This document shows, piece after piece, positions 16,865 to 26,046 of a stretch of 64,000 nt of DNA (position 1 is the stretch's first letter; each line of letters begins with the position of its first letter). Origin of the DNA: Bacteroidia bacterium (GTDB lineage Bacteria > Bacteroidota > Bacteroidia > J057); assembly GCA_041391665.1 (NCBI GenBank), contig JAWKNO010000002.1, positions 372,001 to 436,000 of the forward strand, read 5' to 3'. Under the pieces are notes generated by a model. That model did no database searches. It worked only from the letters and a program-made list of their open reading frames with translations, and was not told where the DNA came from. A program made the position numbers and the translations under genes.

Positions 16865-17719
16865 ATGTTCAAGGATTATTACGATATTCTGGGCTTGAAT
16901 AAAGATGCTGAAGACCGAGAAATAAAACGCTCGTTCCGGAGTCTTGCTATGATTTATCACCCGGATAGTAACGAAAATCCGGAAGCCCATCAAAAATTTC
17001 TTGACATCAATGAAGCATACCAGACCTTAGGCGATCCAATCAAACGAAAACAATACGACGGGCGATACGATTACCATCGGTTTGTAAAATACAGCGAACA
17101 GGTCAGGCAGGAGTACAATTATTCAACCTCTTATTCCTCTCCTGCTTATGAGACACCCCGCCGGCCTACCCGTTTTGAAGAGTTTTCCCGTTATAACTTC
17201 TTTTCCAGATTTGTGGCCTGGGTCGGATTACTGTTTGCCTTTAGCGTCGTGGCCGATTATTTTTTCGCCCAGTATTCGGATATTGAAGAAGTGCGTTCGA
17301 TGGCAATCACGCAGGGACCAGGTGGAGAATTGAGTGGGTTTATCCGTACCGACAGTTTGTCTTTTATCCTGGATTATACCCATTTTGATAACCTGGGGAA
17401 AGGCGATTTTATCAGTTTGCGAAAAACACCCTTCTATCACATTGTTACGCATTTATACGTCTGGGAATTTCCTGAAACGGCCGATAGAATTGCGGTTCAG
17501 GATAAGTTCCGGTCCTACACCCCGGAGACGATGATTCAGGTTTTTAGTTTTTTCCCACATTACGGTATATACAATGTGTTTTCATTTTTTCTGATTGCTC
17601 TGCTGGTCAGCAGTATGGTGGGCGTAACCCTTCAGGACAGACCTGAGTTTTTGTTCAAGCTGGGTTTGTTGAATATTTTGATTTCCTTTATTTCTGTATT
17701 TATACTGGTAAATTCCTGA
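16865..17719 (+). CDS. Membrane-anchored DnaJ-domain protein 2
   Basis: 284 residues with the same plan as the preceding gene: J domain 1-70 starting MFKDYYDILG, HPD at 32-34, a helix near 113-132 ending in ADYFFAQ (compare ADFFLAE in the neighbour), a soluble segment, then two C-terminal helices. The matched starts, HPD position and ADxFxA helix end show the two arose by tandem duplication and then diverged strongly outside the J domain. It probably recruits an Hsp70 to the inner membrane; the client is unknown. The 123-bp gap between the genes shows no strong terminator, so they may be co-transcribed. It ends 22 bp before the next gene. Confidence 0.85.
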   Translation: MFKDYYDILGLNKDAEDREIKRSFRSLAMIYHPDSNENPEAHQKFLDINEAYQTLGDPIKRKQYDGRYDYHRFVKYSEQVRQEYNYSTSYSSPAYETPRRPTRFEEFSRYNFFSRFVAWVGLLFAFSVVADYFFAQYSDIEEVRSMAITQGPGGELSGFIRTDSLSFILDYTHFDNLGKGDFISLRKTPFYHIVTHLYVWEFPETADRIAVQDKFRSYTPETMIQVFSFFPHYGIYNVFSFFLIALLVSSMVGVTLQDRPEFLFKLGLLNILISFISVFILVNS

Positions 17720-17741
17720 TTTTGCTTTAAATTTTCAGTCT

Positions 17742-18404
17742 ATGAAAATCAAAGCAATTATTACCGGAGTCACGGGCATGGTTGGCGAAGGGGTATTACA
17801 CGAATGCCTGCTTCAGCCGGATGTCGAGTCTGTTTTGGTGGTAGGTCGAAGGTCATGCAATATGCAGCATGCCAAAGTAACCGAAATCATACATAAAGAT
17901 TTTTTTGATTTTTCGTCAATTGAAGATCAACTCAAAGGCTATAATGCCTGTTATTTCTGCCTGGGTGTATCATCTGTCGGAATGAAAGAAGACCAGTATC
18001 ACCAACTCACCTACGATCTCACCATGAGTTTTGCCAAAACTTTACTAAAACTCAATCCGGATATGACTTTCTGCTATGTTTCCGGATCGGGTACTGACAG
18101 TAGCGAAAAAGGCAGGAGTATGTGGGGCAGAGTCAAAGGCAAAACCGAAAACCATCTGCTGAATCTGGGTTTTAAACAAGCCTATATGTTTCGCCCGGGC
18201 TATATTCAGCCAACCCCCGGACTTAAAAACACGCTGAAAATGTACAGGTTTTTTGCACCTTTTTACCCCATTTGGAAAAAGGTTTTTGGTAAATATGTAT
18301 CTACCCTTGAAGAAATTGGCCTGGCAATGATCAATGTTACGCAAAGAGGGTATGAAAAAAAGATATTGGAAGTTTCTGATATTGTCGAAGTAGCCAACAG
18401 ATAA
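17742..18404 (+). CDS. NAD(P)-binding atypical SDR / epimerase-like protein
   Basis: 220 residues with an N-terminal Rossmann nucleotide loop (IITGVTGMVGEGVL, about residues 5-18) and a short central CYFCLGVSSVGM segment. A YVSGSGTDSSEKGRSMWGRVKGKTEN block resembles the Ser/Tyr-Lys region of small atypical short-chain dehydrogenases; an RPGYIQP motif follows, where extended SDRs shape the substrate pocket. This is the family often labelled NAD-dependent epimerase or HTATIP2-like. Reaction and substrate are not predictable. It starts 22 bp after the second dnaJ-like gene on the same strand and may be expressed with it. Confidence 0.8.
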   Translation: MKIKAIITGVTGMVGEGVLHECLLQPDVESVLVVGRRSCNMQHAKVTEIIHKDFFDFSSIEDQLKGYNACYFCLGVSSVGMKEDQYHQLTYDLTMSFAKTLLKLNPDMTFCYVSGSGTDSSEKGRSMWGRVKGKTENHLLNLGFKQAYMFRPGYIQPTPGLKNTLKMYRFFAPFYPIWKKVFGKYVSTLEEIGLAMINVTQRGYEKKILEVSDIVEVANR

Positions 18405-18453
18405 ACATATTCTTCGTAAAGGAAAGTACAGTTTTTTCCAAAATGGAGGGAGT

Positions 18454-18876
18454 ATGAAAGATCCAATGGTTATTCTGGCTGTTTACAACCAGATGAAAAA
18501 TGCCAATCGCCACGCAATCCTTTTGAAAGCAGAAGGGGTACGTTGTGCGATTGATTTTGCAGAAGATCCAAATGAAGTGAGTCTTTTCCGCGAAAGTATT
18601 GGTGAGATCCAGTTGCTGGTACACACGGATGATTATGAGAGGGCCAATATAATCCTGGAAATGGATGATCGGACGCTTGAAGCCGGCGAACATGAGGAAC
18701 GGCCAGGAGAGGAGAGTATGCTTGTGGGAGGGGTGGTCGGTATGGCGGGAATTTTGACCTCCCTGGCAAATTTTGATGGTTTGCCAGAAAATATGATTCT
18801 ATTTCCATTTGCGGTTGCTGCAATAGGCGGTATTTTGTTTTGGAAAGGAATTATGGAAGCCCGGGAAGAGAATTGA
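18454..18876 (+). CDS. DUF2007 domain membrane protein
   Basis: 140 residues. Residues 6-70 fit DUF2007, a small ferredoxin-like alpha/beta domain (VILAVYNQMKNANRHAILLKAEGV, then IGEIQLLVHTDDYERANIILE) labelled putative signal-transducing protein; its role is unknown. An acidic linker leads to two hydrophobic helices (about 90-107 and 113-131). The domain is probably cytosolic and tethered to the inner membrane. It lies 49 bp after the SDR-like gene on the same strand. Confidence 0.7.
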   Translation: MKDPMVILAVYNQMKNANRHAILLKAEGVRCAIDFAEDPNEVSLFRESIGEIQLLVHTDDYERANIILEMDDRTLEAGEHEERPGEESMLVGGVVGMAGILTSLANFDGLPENMILFPFAVAAIGGILFWKGIMEAREEN

Positions 18877-18961
18877 GTATTATTTCGTTTATTTGCGCGT
18901 CAGATTTTATTTCAGAGCAGGTTCCCCCGTTTGTACCGATTGAATTTTAACCCTGTTGTGA

Positions 18962-19435
18962 ATGAAAAAACACCTTTTACTTTTTACCTTGATTGCCCTG
19001 TTGGGTATCGGTATGGCTGATGGCCAAAACTACAAAACAGGTGTAGGACTTCGCCTGTGGAGCGATAGCGAAATCACGATCAAACACTTTGTCAGTCAGG
19101 AGGTTGCTGTGGAGGGAATTATCGAACTTCGCCGCAAGGCCGTAGGGACTACCTTGCTGTTTGAAAAACATGCCACAGCATTTGACGTGCCGGAACTCCA
19201 ATGGTACTATGGTTTAGGCGGCCATATAGGATTCTGGCAAGATCGCAAAGACAACTGGCCCATATTCTCCGACAACAGCGAAATGGTGGCAGGGATAAGT
19301 GGAATTGTTGGCTTGGAATACACGATAGAGGCTATCCCCTTTTGTATCAGTATTGACTACAAACCACTGGTCAACCTTATTGGTTACAATGGGCTGGTGA
19401 ATACCGGTGCGCTGTCTCTGCGTTATACTTTCTGA
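18962..19435 (+). CDS. Small outer-membrane beta-barrel-like protein
   Basis: 157 residues with a signal peptide (MKKHLLLFTLIALLGIGMADGQ) and a mature part made of alternating hydrophobic strands. It ends in LSLRYTF, a terminal aromatic strand typical of outer-membrane barrels. The opening (YKTGVGLRLWSDSEITIKHFVS) resembles small 8-strand OmpX-like barrels of Bacteroidota, but I do not recognise a specific family. The ATG at 18962 directly precedes the signal peptide. It converges with the esterase gene, with 2 bases between stops. Confidence 0.6.
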   Translation: MKKHLLLFTLIALLGIGMADGQNYKTGVGLRLWSDSEITIKHFVSQEVAVEGIIELRRKAVGTTLLFEKHATAFDVPELQWYYGLGGHIGFWQDRKDNWPIFSDNSEMVAGISGIVGLEYTIEAIPFCISIDYKPLVNLIGYNGLVNTGALSLRYTF

Positions 19436-19437
19436 TT

Positions 19438-20784
19438 TTACTCAATCAGCAGTCTCATCACCCGGAATTTTTCTCCGGATATAATTTTTACAAGATAAAT
19501 ACCCGAAGGTAAAAATCGGGTATTCACCTCTTTTCCGTTTGCGATTTCTCCTGAAAACCATTCTTTTCCGGCAAGATCAAAGATACGGGCAATGGTCTTT
19601 TCGCCAGCTATGGGGTCAAATGCAAAAAAGACAACATCTTTTGCCGGGTTGGGGAAAATCGAGACCGGATAAGGTTCCTCCGGATTTTCAATGCCGGTTG
19701 CCGTATTTTCTATGCAGCGCAAATGGTCGAGAAAAGCAGCCAGGGTATCGACCAGGAAAGCTTTTTCCCCACTGTAATTGTGTGGAGAGATGGGGGGATT
19801 GGCAAAAAGGTCGGGATTTCTCAGATAGGTTTTGTGCCGGTCGTCGGTATAACCCACTGAAATGACCCGGTCTTTGATCCGGCATGCCCCGTGCACAAGC
19901 GGCGCCTTCGCCCCGGTGAAGGGAAATATCAGGCCGGAGGCCTGAAAATATGCTTTAGCGGTACCACAATCTACAATCGGATCCTGCAGGATATGGTATT
20001 GAAACAATGCAGGGTCATTGGCAGATGCGATCAGCAGGGTATCTTCAATGGCTCCATAAATATTGATAATGCCATTTACCCGGGCACTGGTACCATTAAG
20101 ATTTAGGACACCTTCGACAGCGCCAAGATCAGGTCTTTGTGCGCTGAAAAGCAAGTTTCCAAACAAGTCTGACCGGGTAACGGGTGGCAGACTATCTGCC
20201 GTTGCCGGTTTTTCGGCAGCCTGATCCCTGAAGGCTGCATGAAGTGCTGTAAATCCACCGGCACTTTCACCCCCCACAAAAACGTGTGTGGTATCTATAC
20301 CATATTGCCCGGCATGGCCCCGGAGATATCGTATAGCTCCTTTGGCATCCTGCATAGCCCGGTAAACTGCCCGGGACAGTTCTGCCTCATCATGACAATA
20401 TGGATATTGAAATTCTCCCAGAATTGGGTCAAACTGCCGGTAAAATCCCAGTCGGTAGGAGATCGAAGCGGTGACATATCCTCTTCTGGTAAAGCTATCG
20501 CAAAGCTGCCAGATCTCAGCTTTATTCCCTCCGTAAAAACCGCCTCCATGAATCCAGACAATCAGCGGACGCTGCGTGCTGGTATCTCCGGCAGGGGTAA
20601 ATACATCCATTTTCAGATCGACCGGTACCTGCCCGAAGTTGGGCACAGTTCCATACACGACATTGGTATCGATCACAGACCCCGGAAAATGTGGAAACCG
20701 GTAAGGTCCCGGTACACAGTTTTGGGCATAAATACTTTGTGTCAGAAACAGTAAGGGGACAAAAAAACACAGTAACTTCTTCAT
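19438..20784 (-). CDS. T9SS-secreted carboxylesterase-like alpha/beta hydrolase
   Basis: 448 residues from the ATG at 20784; 12 more residues in frame to 20820 would bury the signal peptide (MKKLLCFFVPLLFLTQSIYAQ). The alpha/beta-hydrolase core has the oxyanion-hole motif HGGG (79-82) and the nucleophile elbow GESAGG with Ser174. The fold resembles carboxylesterase B or para-nitrobenzyl esterase proteins. After about residue 370 a type A sorting domain follows (FPNPAKDVVFFAF near its start, ending VMRLLIE), so it should be exported by T9SS to the surface or medium. The substrate is unknown; acetyl or aryl esters of polysaccharides are plausible. It lies downstream of the susCD terminator and is probably transcribed separately. 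Confidence 0.85.
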   Translation of the reverse strand: MKKLLCFFVPLLFLTQSIYAQNCVPGPYRFPHFPGSVIDTNVVYGTVPNFGQVPVDLKMDVFTPAGDTSTQRPLIVWIHGGGFYGGNKAEIWQLCDSFTRRGYVTASISYRLGFYRQFDPILGEFQYPYCHDEAELSRAVYRAMQDAKGAIRYLRGHAGQYGIDTTHVFVGGESAGGFTALHAAFRDQAAEKPATADSLPPVTRSDLFGNLLFSAQRPDLGAVEGVLNLNGTSARVNGIINIYGAIEDTLLIASANDPALFQYHILQDPIVDCGTAKAYFQASGLIFPFTGAKAPLVHGACRIKDRVISVGYTDDRHKTYLRNPDLFANPPISPHNYSGEKAFLVDTLAAFLDHLRCIENTATGIENPEEPYPVSIFPNPAKDVVFFAFDPIAGEKTIARIFDLAGKEWFSGEIANGKEVNTRFLPSGIYLVKIISGEKFRVMRLLIE

Positions 20785-20836
20785 AATGGCCATTTTAAAA
20801 CAGACGTTTTTTATAGGCAAAATATTAATATAAAGT

Positions 20837-20865
20837 AAAAAAAAAGGCCTTCCCGAAGGAAGGCC
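20837..20865 (-). terminator. Rho-independent terminator of the susC-susD operon
   Basis: On the minus strand, GGCCTTCC and GGAAGGCC form a perfect 8-bp stem closed by a 4-base loop and followed by nine T residues. It begins 26 bp after the susD stop, before the esterase gene. Textbook intrinsic terminator. Confidence 0.9.
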
Positions 20866-20891
20866 ATAGAAAAATATTATTTAAGTACGGA

Positions 20892-22472
20892 TTAGTAACC
20901 AGGATTTTGCTGCGCTGCCAGGGTTGGGTTTTGCGCAAGCTCATCAGCTGGAATCGGCCAGAGGAAGCGGAAGTCGCTGTATGGAATAGCCGCTACGCTA
21001 TTGTTGACTGCCGGACGGTTTACCAGATCATAATCAGTAAAGGCAAAGTCAGCAAAACGTATTTTTGAAGGGATGCCATTGGTGCTGAAGTTGGCATCAT
21101 TGGCCAGGCGGTGGATATCCCCCCAGCGTTTACCTTCTGCAAGCAGTTCGATACGGCGCTCCATCAGGATGGCTGAAATCAGCTCATTGGCATTGGCAAA
21201 GCTGCCCGCGGTAAACTGATTTGCTTCTTCGGTAACTGCGCGGTTGCGTACCGCATTGAGCAGATCGAGTGCACGTGTAGATACGCTGCCACTGGTTCTT
21301 GCTTCTGCTTCCGCTACGTTGAGCAGTACTTCAGCATACCGGAGGATCGGGTTAGAGTCAGAACGACCTACTTTGTCAGTATATTTGTCTGTGAAGTAGC
21401 TGCGTCCATTGTTGGAGAGCATCGTACGGCGAAGGTCACTATCCAGCCAGAGCGGGTTGTTGTAGAATTGTGGACTGATCAGAACCAGACCACGACCGCC
21501 CTGAGAAGGATTGCCGAGCATAGCAGGCAAAGCGCCATTTACCCCTGGGTTATCGGTAGTCGCATTGTCAATATAGAAGACAGCCTCTGAGGAGGTATTG
21601 CTGTATACTCCTGTCAGGCTTCCATCAAGTGCATAACCACCAATGGAGCTGGTAAATGGAGCCGCAGCAGAAATGATTTTGTTGCCTTCAGAAATGACAC
21701 CTGCCCAGTCTCCCTTGTGAAGTTTTACACGGGTTTTGAGAGCAATTGCAGCGCCTTTGGTAGCACGTACAGATTTCTCGATGCCACTGCGGGTATCAGG
21801 CAGTGCTGACTCGCAAAAGTCGAGGTCGGCAAGGATAAAATCATATACTTCGGCAACAGAGTTGCGACCCTGGGCAATAGCATCTTCTACTTTGGAAGCA
21901 GAGTTGATGGCAACGCTGCGAATGGGTACCCCCTGACTTGATCCATTGTTTTCCAGATAAGGTCTGGCAAAGTGGATCAGCAACTCGTGGTAAGCCATGG
22001 CACGCATAAACCGGCCTTCTCCTTCGTATGCACTTGCCACATCTGCCGGCAGGAGACCTTCAGTTTGCGCACCTTTCGCGCCTTCGATGACGATATTTGC
22101 CTGATTGATGAGGGTGAAAAGAGTATTCCACATCCAGACATTGTTGGCGGAGAAAGGCGTATAAGTAGCCTCATAAGTAATCTGGTAAAACAGCGCCTGG
22201 TTTACCATGTCTTCACCCCGCATTTCACTCTGCTCAACGTTGGCAGCTCCAAAAGGATATCCTCTTACTTGTCCACCTGCGTAAGTTCCACTCTGGGCAG
22301 CATTATACATACCAATAGCGGCAAGTTCGGCACGGTCAGCAGTACTGAACGCCGTGGTCTCGCTGAAAAAAGCCAAAGGCTCAAGATCGGTTACCTGGCA
22401 GGAAGTCAGGAAGAACAACACTGCTCCTACCATGCTCAGCCTGCGAAGGGAAAATTTATTAATGCTTTTCAT
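20892..22472 (-). CDS. SusD/RagB-family nutrient-binding lipoprotein
   Basis: 526 residues. The signal ends in a lipobox (FFLTSCQ, Cys25), so it is lipid-anchored on the outer membrane surface. The body has the TPR-rich SusD fold, with the C-terminal block typical of the family (RYAEVLLNVAEAEAR, LDLLNAVRNRAV, LISAILMERRIELLAEGKRWGDIHRL) and the usual LWPIPADELAQNPTLAAQQNPGY end. SusD forms the lid of a SusC TonB-dependent channel and captures glycans or peptides. It is encoded 24 bp downstream of its susC. The substrate is not predictable: no glycoside hydrolase lies in the operon. Confidence 0.95.
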   Translation of the reverse strand: MKSINKFSLRRLSMVGAVLFFLTSCQVTDLEPLAFFSETTAFSTADRAELAAIGMYNAAQSGTYAGGQVRGYPFGAANVEQSEMRGEDMVNQALFYQITYEATYTPFSANNVWMWNTLFTLINQANIVIEGAKGAQTEGLLPADVASAYEGEGRFMRAMAYHELLIHFARPYLENNGSSQGVPIRSVAINSASKVEDAIAQGRNSVAEVYDFILADLDFCESALPDTRSGIEKSVRATKGAAIALKTRVKLHKGDWAGVISEGNKIISAAAPFTSSIGGYALDGSLTGVYSNTSSEAVFYIDNATTDNPGVNGALPAMLGNPSQGGRGLVLISPQFYNNPLWLDSDLRRTMLSNNGRSYFTDKYTDKVGRSDSNPILRYAEVLLNVAEAEARTSGSVSTRALDLLNAVRNRAVTEEANQFTAGSFANANELISAILMERRIELLAEGKRWGDIHRLANDANFSTNGIPSKIRFADFAFTDYDLVNRPAVNNSVAAIPYSDFRFLWPIPADELAQNPTLAAQQNPGY

Positions 22473-22496
22473 TATATTTTTGTTGAACAGTTTGAA

Positions 22497-25400
22497 TTAG
22501 AAACCAAGGCTGATACCGCCGGAAATTGTTCTTACAAGCGGGTTGGTGTTGTTGTCGAGACCAAACTGGCTGTTGGTACCAATCACGGAGTTTAATTCTG
22601 GATCTAATCCTGAATACTGAGTGAAAGTCAACAGGTTTTGTCCCTGCACAAACAGGCGGGCAGAACGAATTCCAGTCGAGGAAACATTGCTCAACAACGT
22701 TCTTGGCAACTCATAAGAAAGGGTTGCGTTCTGCAGACGGAGGAAGTCTCCGGGCTCGATAAAGCGGCTGTCAGCTGCACCAGTGTTGTTGATGGCAGCT
22801 TCGCGACCAGCGTAGAGTTTTGGCACATTGGTTTCCTGACCTGCTGCTGTCCAGCGATCAAGAATTTCACGTCCGTTGTTCTGGAAACCCATATTGAGGA
22901 GGGTAGCCTGACGGGTAACGTTCATGATATAGTTTCCACCTACATAGCGGAAGAACAGTTGAAGACTCAATCCTTTATAGCTGAAAGTATTGTTCCAGCC
23001 TCCCTGCCACAATGGGTTTGAGTTTCCAAGCAACTTACGATCGGTAGCTGCACTCAGTGTACCGGCAGTAGAAATATCTTCAGGGTTTTCCTCTGTATAA
23101 ACCCGGTACTGGCCGGTGCTTACATTGTATTGTACAAGGCTTCCATCAGCTTTTACCCAGATCGGGTTTCCATTGGCCTGGTTTACGCCATACCATTCAA
23201 AACCGTAGAATGTACCGATAGATTCATTGACACGGTTGATATGGTAGGTAAAAATGATGTCCTCGTCATTGTTAAGAGCCAGGATTTCATTTTTGATGAA
23301 CGCAAAGTTAAATGCAGTGCTCCATGAAAATCCACCTTTGGTAACGGTCAGGGCATTCACTTCTACTTCAATTCCGGAGTTTTTGATCGCACCTACGTTT
23401 TGGTTAATGCTGTTGCCGGGAACACCTGTGGAGGGAGGTGTAGGTCTTGCCAGTACGAGGTTGTCCACGTTGTTGTTAAACCAGTTGACCACCAAACCGA
23501 GACGATCATTAAAAAATCCAAAATCAACGCCTACGTTGATATTTGTAGCTGACTCCCACTGAAGATCGGGGTTACCAGCCTGGGTGAAGGCTATGCCGGT
23601 AAGGTCGCCGTACTGAGAAGCACCGAACTGGCCAAGATAAGGGAAGTCTCCAATATCGGTATTACCTACCTGAGCGTAGCTGCCACGGATTTTCATTTCG
23701 GAGAAAATATTGGAGAGCACAGAGTTCTGGAAGAAACTTTCTTCTGAAATCCGGTATCCGGCTGATGTACCAAAAAAGGATGCTGTACGGTTATCTACGG
23801 AAAGAGAGGAAATCTTATCTATGCGATAAGACAAGCCTAATAGGTATTTCCCTTTGTAGCTATAATTTAACCTGGCAAACCTTGATTCAAATCCCTCTGG
23901 TACAGCGAATCCACCAGAAAACTGGTTGGCGTAGGAACCATCGATCAGGTTATTCTGGAGGAAAAACAGGTCGGAAAAATCGCTTCCCTGAGCGTCAAAG
24001 TTGCGATCCAGACGTTTCTGAGCCTCATAACCTGCAACAAAATTCACATCATGCGCATCTGCAAATATTTTGTTGAAATTCAGGGTGTTTTGCCAGTTCC
24101 AGAGGGAGACGAATACAAATTGCTGAATCAGCAGACCATTGGCACCGCGGCCATCACCATGACGGGGATCGTAGCTCAGGAAGCTTTCGCTGTTGAGCAT
24201 GTCCACCCCGATCTGGCTGCGTAGTTTCAATCCATCGATGATTTTCAATTCGCCATAGCTATTGCCCAATACGCGAAGGTTCGCAGCGCGGAGCTGGTTA
24301 TTGGCCAGTACAAAAGCCTGGTTGGTAAAGTTGTTGTCCACAGGGCGGAGGTTGTTGTCCTGTCCCAGTGCGGCTCCGTCAGGCGTAACGTTGTATCCGT
24401 CAAATGCAGTATTTTCCGGATCAAAAGCTCTTACGTTGGGGAGAAGACGTGCAGCACCTACGAGGTTACCGGAGAGCGCGTTGCTGCCGGTGTTCAGGCC
24501 TTCGGTGATACTGCGGGTAAGGCTGAGGCTGGAACCGATCTTGATCGCACGGTTGAGGGTGTGATCTACGTTTCCGCGGAATGCATAACGCTTGAGGTTG
24601 TTGGCTACCAGCGCGCCCTGCTGGTCAGAAAAACCTGTAGAGAAGAAGTAGCTGGTACGTTCAGCTCCGCCACTGATTGAAAGATTGTGTGTCTGAGTGA
24701 TACCGTTGCGGAAGATCAGATCCTGCCAGTCAGTGTCAACATTACCGGGACCTGGAAAAGCCTGGTCAGGCTGGCCTGCATTTCTGAATTTTTCGTTGGC
24801 AATTTCAATAAACTCATTGGCATTGAGGAGGTCAAGGCGGCTCGCCGCTGTGTTGACACCAATGTTGGCTTCGTAGCTTACTCTTGCGCCTTCGCCGAGT
24901 TTACCGCGTTTGGTAGTGATAAGAATAACGCCATTTGCAGCGCGTGAACCAAAAATTGCTGTTGCAGAACCATCTTTCAACACTTCGACAGACTCGATGT
25001 CGTTGGGGTTGATGTCTGCCAACACGTTTTGAGCGGTAACACCACTCTGGTCGCCGGTAACAACGGGTACGTTGTCAATAACGATCAGTGGATCTGCACC
25101 GGAGGAAATGGTATTTGTACCGCGAATTCTGATTCGTGGTGCTTCTCCCAATACCCCACTGTTGGTAGTAACCTGAAGACCGGCTGCACGCCCTGCCAGC
25201 ATCTGGTCGAAGCTGGGTGCGGGGAAGGAAGAAATATCCTCACCTTTGATGGATGTGAGTGAACCGGTTAAGCTCTTCCGCTGAAGCGATCCGTACCCGA
25301 TTACTACGACTTCGTCAACCTGGAGCGCAGTCACAGACATGACAACGTCAATCACACTTCTACCCCCGATTTCTACCTCCTGGCGGGTATGGCTGATCAG

Positions 25401-25619
25401 ACTAAAAACCAAGACATCTCCATCTTGTGGTACAACCAGGCTATATTTACCTGATGCATCCGTGAACATCCCAATACTGGTTCCTTTGACAAGCACCGCA
25501 ACGCCTTCCAGCGGTTGACTGGTTGTCTCATCGGTAACCGTACCAGACACTGTCCGCTGGGCAAAAATGAAACTCAGCGACAATGCACTAATAACGACTA
25601 AAAGAAATAGTCTTTTCAT
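22497..25619 (-). CDS. SusC/RagA-family TonB-dependent outer membrane transporter
   Basis: 1040 residues. Signal peptide 1-20, then a carboxypeptidase-regulatory-like domain (RTVSGTVTDETTSQPLEGVAV, to about 95), a VDEVVVIGYGSLQRKSLTGS segment leading into the plug (about 100-230, with NPNDIESVEVLKDGSATAIFG) and a 22-strand barrel ending ISGGISLGF. It imports the ligand captured by SusD, driven by TonB-ExbBD. First gene of a two-gene operon with susD; no sigma/anti-sigma, hybrid two-component or other regulator lies next to it. It is separated from the sugar-oxidation unit by a terminator at 25940-25984. Confidence 0.95.
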   Translation of the reverse strand: MKRLFLLVVISALSLSFIFAQRTVSGTVTDETTSQPLEGVAVLVKGTSIGMFTDASGKYSLVVPQDGDVLVFSLISHTRQEVEIGGRSVIDVVMSVTALQVDEVVVIGYGSLQRKSLTGSLTSIKGEDISSFPAPSFDQMLAGRAAGLQVTTNSGVLGEAPRIRIRGTNTISSGADPLIVIDNVPVVTGDQSGVTAQNVLADINPNDIESVEVLKDGSATAIFGSRAANGVILITTKRGKLGEGARVSYEANIGVNTAASRLDLLNANEFIEIANEKFRNAGQPDQAFPGPGNVDTDWQDLIFRNGITQTHNLSISGGAERTSYFFSTGFSDQQGALVANNLKRYAFRGNVDHTLNRAIKIGSSLSLTRSITEGLNTGSNALSGNLVGAARLLPNVRAFDPENTAFDGYNVTPDGAALGQDNNLRPVDNNFTNQAFVLANNQLRAANLRVLGNSYGELKIIDGLKLRSQIGVDMLNSESFLSYDPRHGDGRGANGLLIQQFVFVSLWNWQNTLNFNKIFADAHDVNFVAGYEAQKRLDRNFDAQGSDFSDLFFLQNNLIDGSYANQFSGGFAVPEGFESRFARLNYSYKGKYLLGLSYRIDKISSLSVDNRTASFFGTSAGYRISEESFFQNSVLSNIFSEMKIRGSYAQVGNTDIGDFPYLGQFGASQYGDLTGIAFTQAGNPDLQWESATNINVGVDFGFFNDRLGLVVNWFNNNVDNLVLARPTPPSTGVPGNSINQNVGAIKNSGIEVEVNALTVTKGGFSWSTAFNFAFIKNEILALNNDEDIIFTYHINRVNESIGTFYGFEWYGVNQANGNPIWVKADGSLVQYNVSTGQYRVYTEENPEDISTAGTLSAATDRKLLGNSNPLWQGGWNNTFSYKGLSLQLFFRYVGGNYIMNVTRQATLLNMGFQNNGREILDRWTAAGQETNVPKLYAGREAAINNTGAADSRFIEPGDFLRLQNATLSYELPRTLLSNVSSTGIRSARLFVQGQNLLTFTQYSGLDPELNSVIGTNSQFGLDNNTNPLVRTISGGISLGF

Positions 25620-25939
25620 TTAATAAAGCTTAAAGATTTTAGGTTAATTAACACAATTTGCAAAGAACGCATCGTACAGATATACCTCTCCAATGGGAGT
25701 GATACCTCAATAAAAAAATTATTCACCCAAGAACGAGTAAGCACGCAGAAAACGTTGCTTACTTAATGCCTCAGGAAGAAAAAATCATAGAAATACGGTG
25801 TGGATGGAAGTGTTTTGCTGCTGTTGCAGCTTGCTATGTAAGCTTTGCGCCCTGATAGAATCGTAGGGCAAATAAACCTTCAGACAGTTGTCAGCAAGTA
25901 TATTACTCATAGCCTTTGGAAAAATAGACCCCAATTTGT
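25620..25939. other. Intergenic region upstream of susC
   Basis: About 320 bp that should hold the leftward susC promoter and leader. I found no exact TAnnTTTG -7 element on the minus strand; the nearest, TATACTTG (25902 down to 25895), lacks a matching -33. A 70-codon leftward frame across 25785-25997 overlaps the terminator and looks spurious. Confidence 0.4.
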
Positions 25940-25984
25940 GAAAAAAATAATCGGTTGTATCTAATTTTTTAGTGATACAACCGA
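25940..25984 (-). terminator. Terminator of the sugar-oxidation unit
   Basis: TCGGTTGTAT (25951-25960) and ATACAACCGA (25975-25984) form a perfect 10-bp stem, with inner CTAA/TTAG pairing extending it. On the minus strand it is followed by TTATTTTTTT. It lies about 60 bp after the stop at 26047 and isolates that unit from susC. Confidence 0.85.
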
Positions 25985-26046
25985 CCTTTAATAACACCCT
26001 ACAAAAAAAAATGTTTAGGGAAATTTAAGTTTTGTGTACTTTTTTT

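Noticed and set aside
20239..20754. 171-codon rightward frame inside the esterase gene
   Set aside because: It is antisense to an alpha/beta hydrolase with intact motifs; no leader, family or ribosome site.
21972..22595. 207-codon rightward frame over the susD/susC junction
   Set aside because: It spans two well-supported opposite genes and shows no domain.
25785..25997. 70-codon leftward frame between susC and the dehydrogenase gene
   Set aside because: It starts inside the perfect terminator hairpin, has no recognisable features or ribosome site, and its content looks random.
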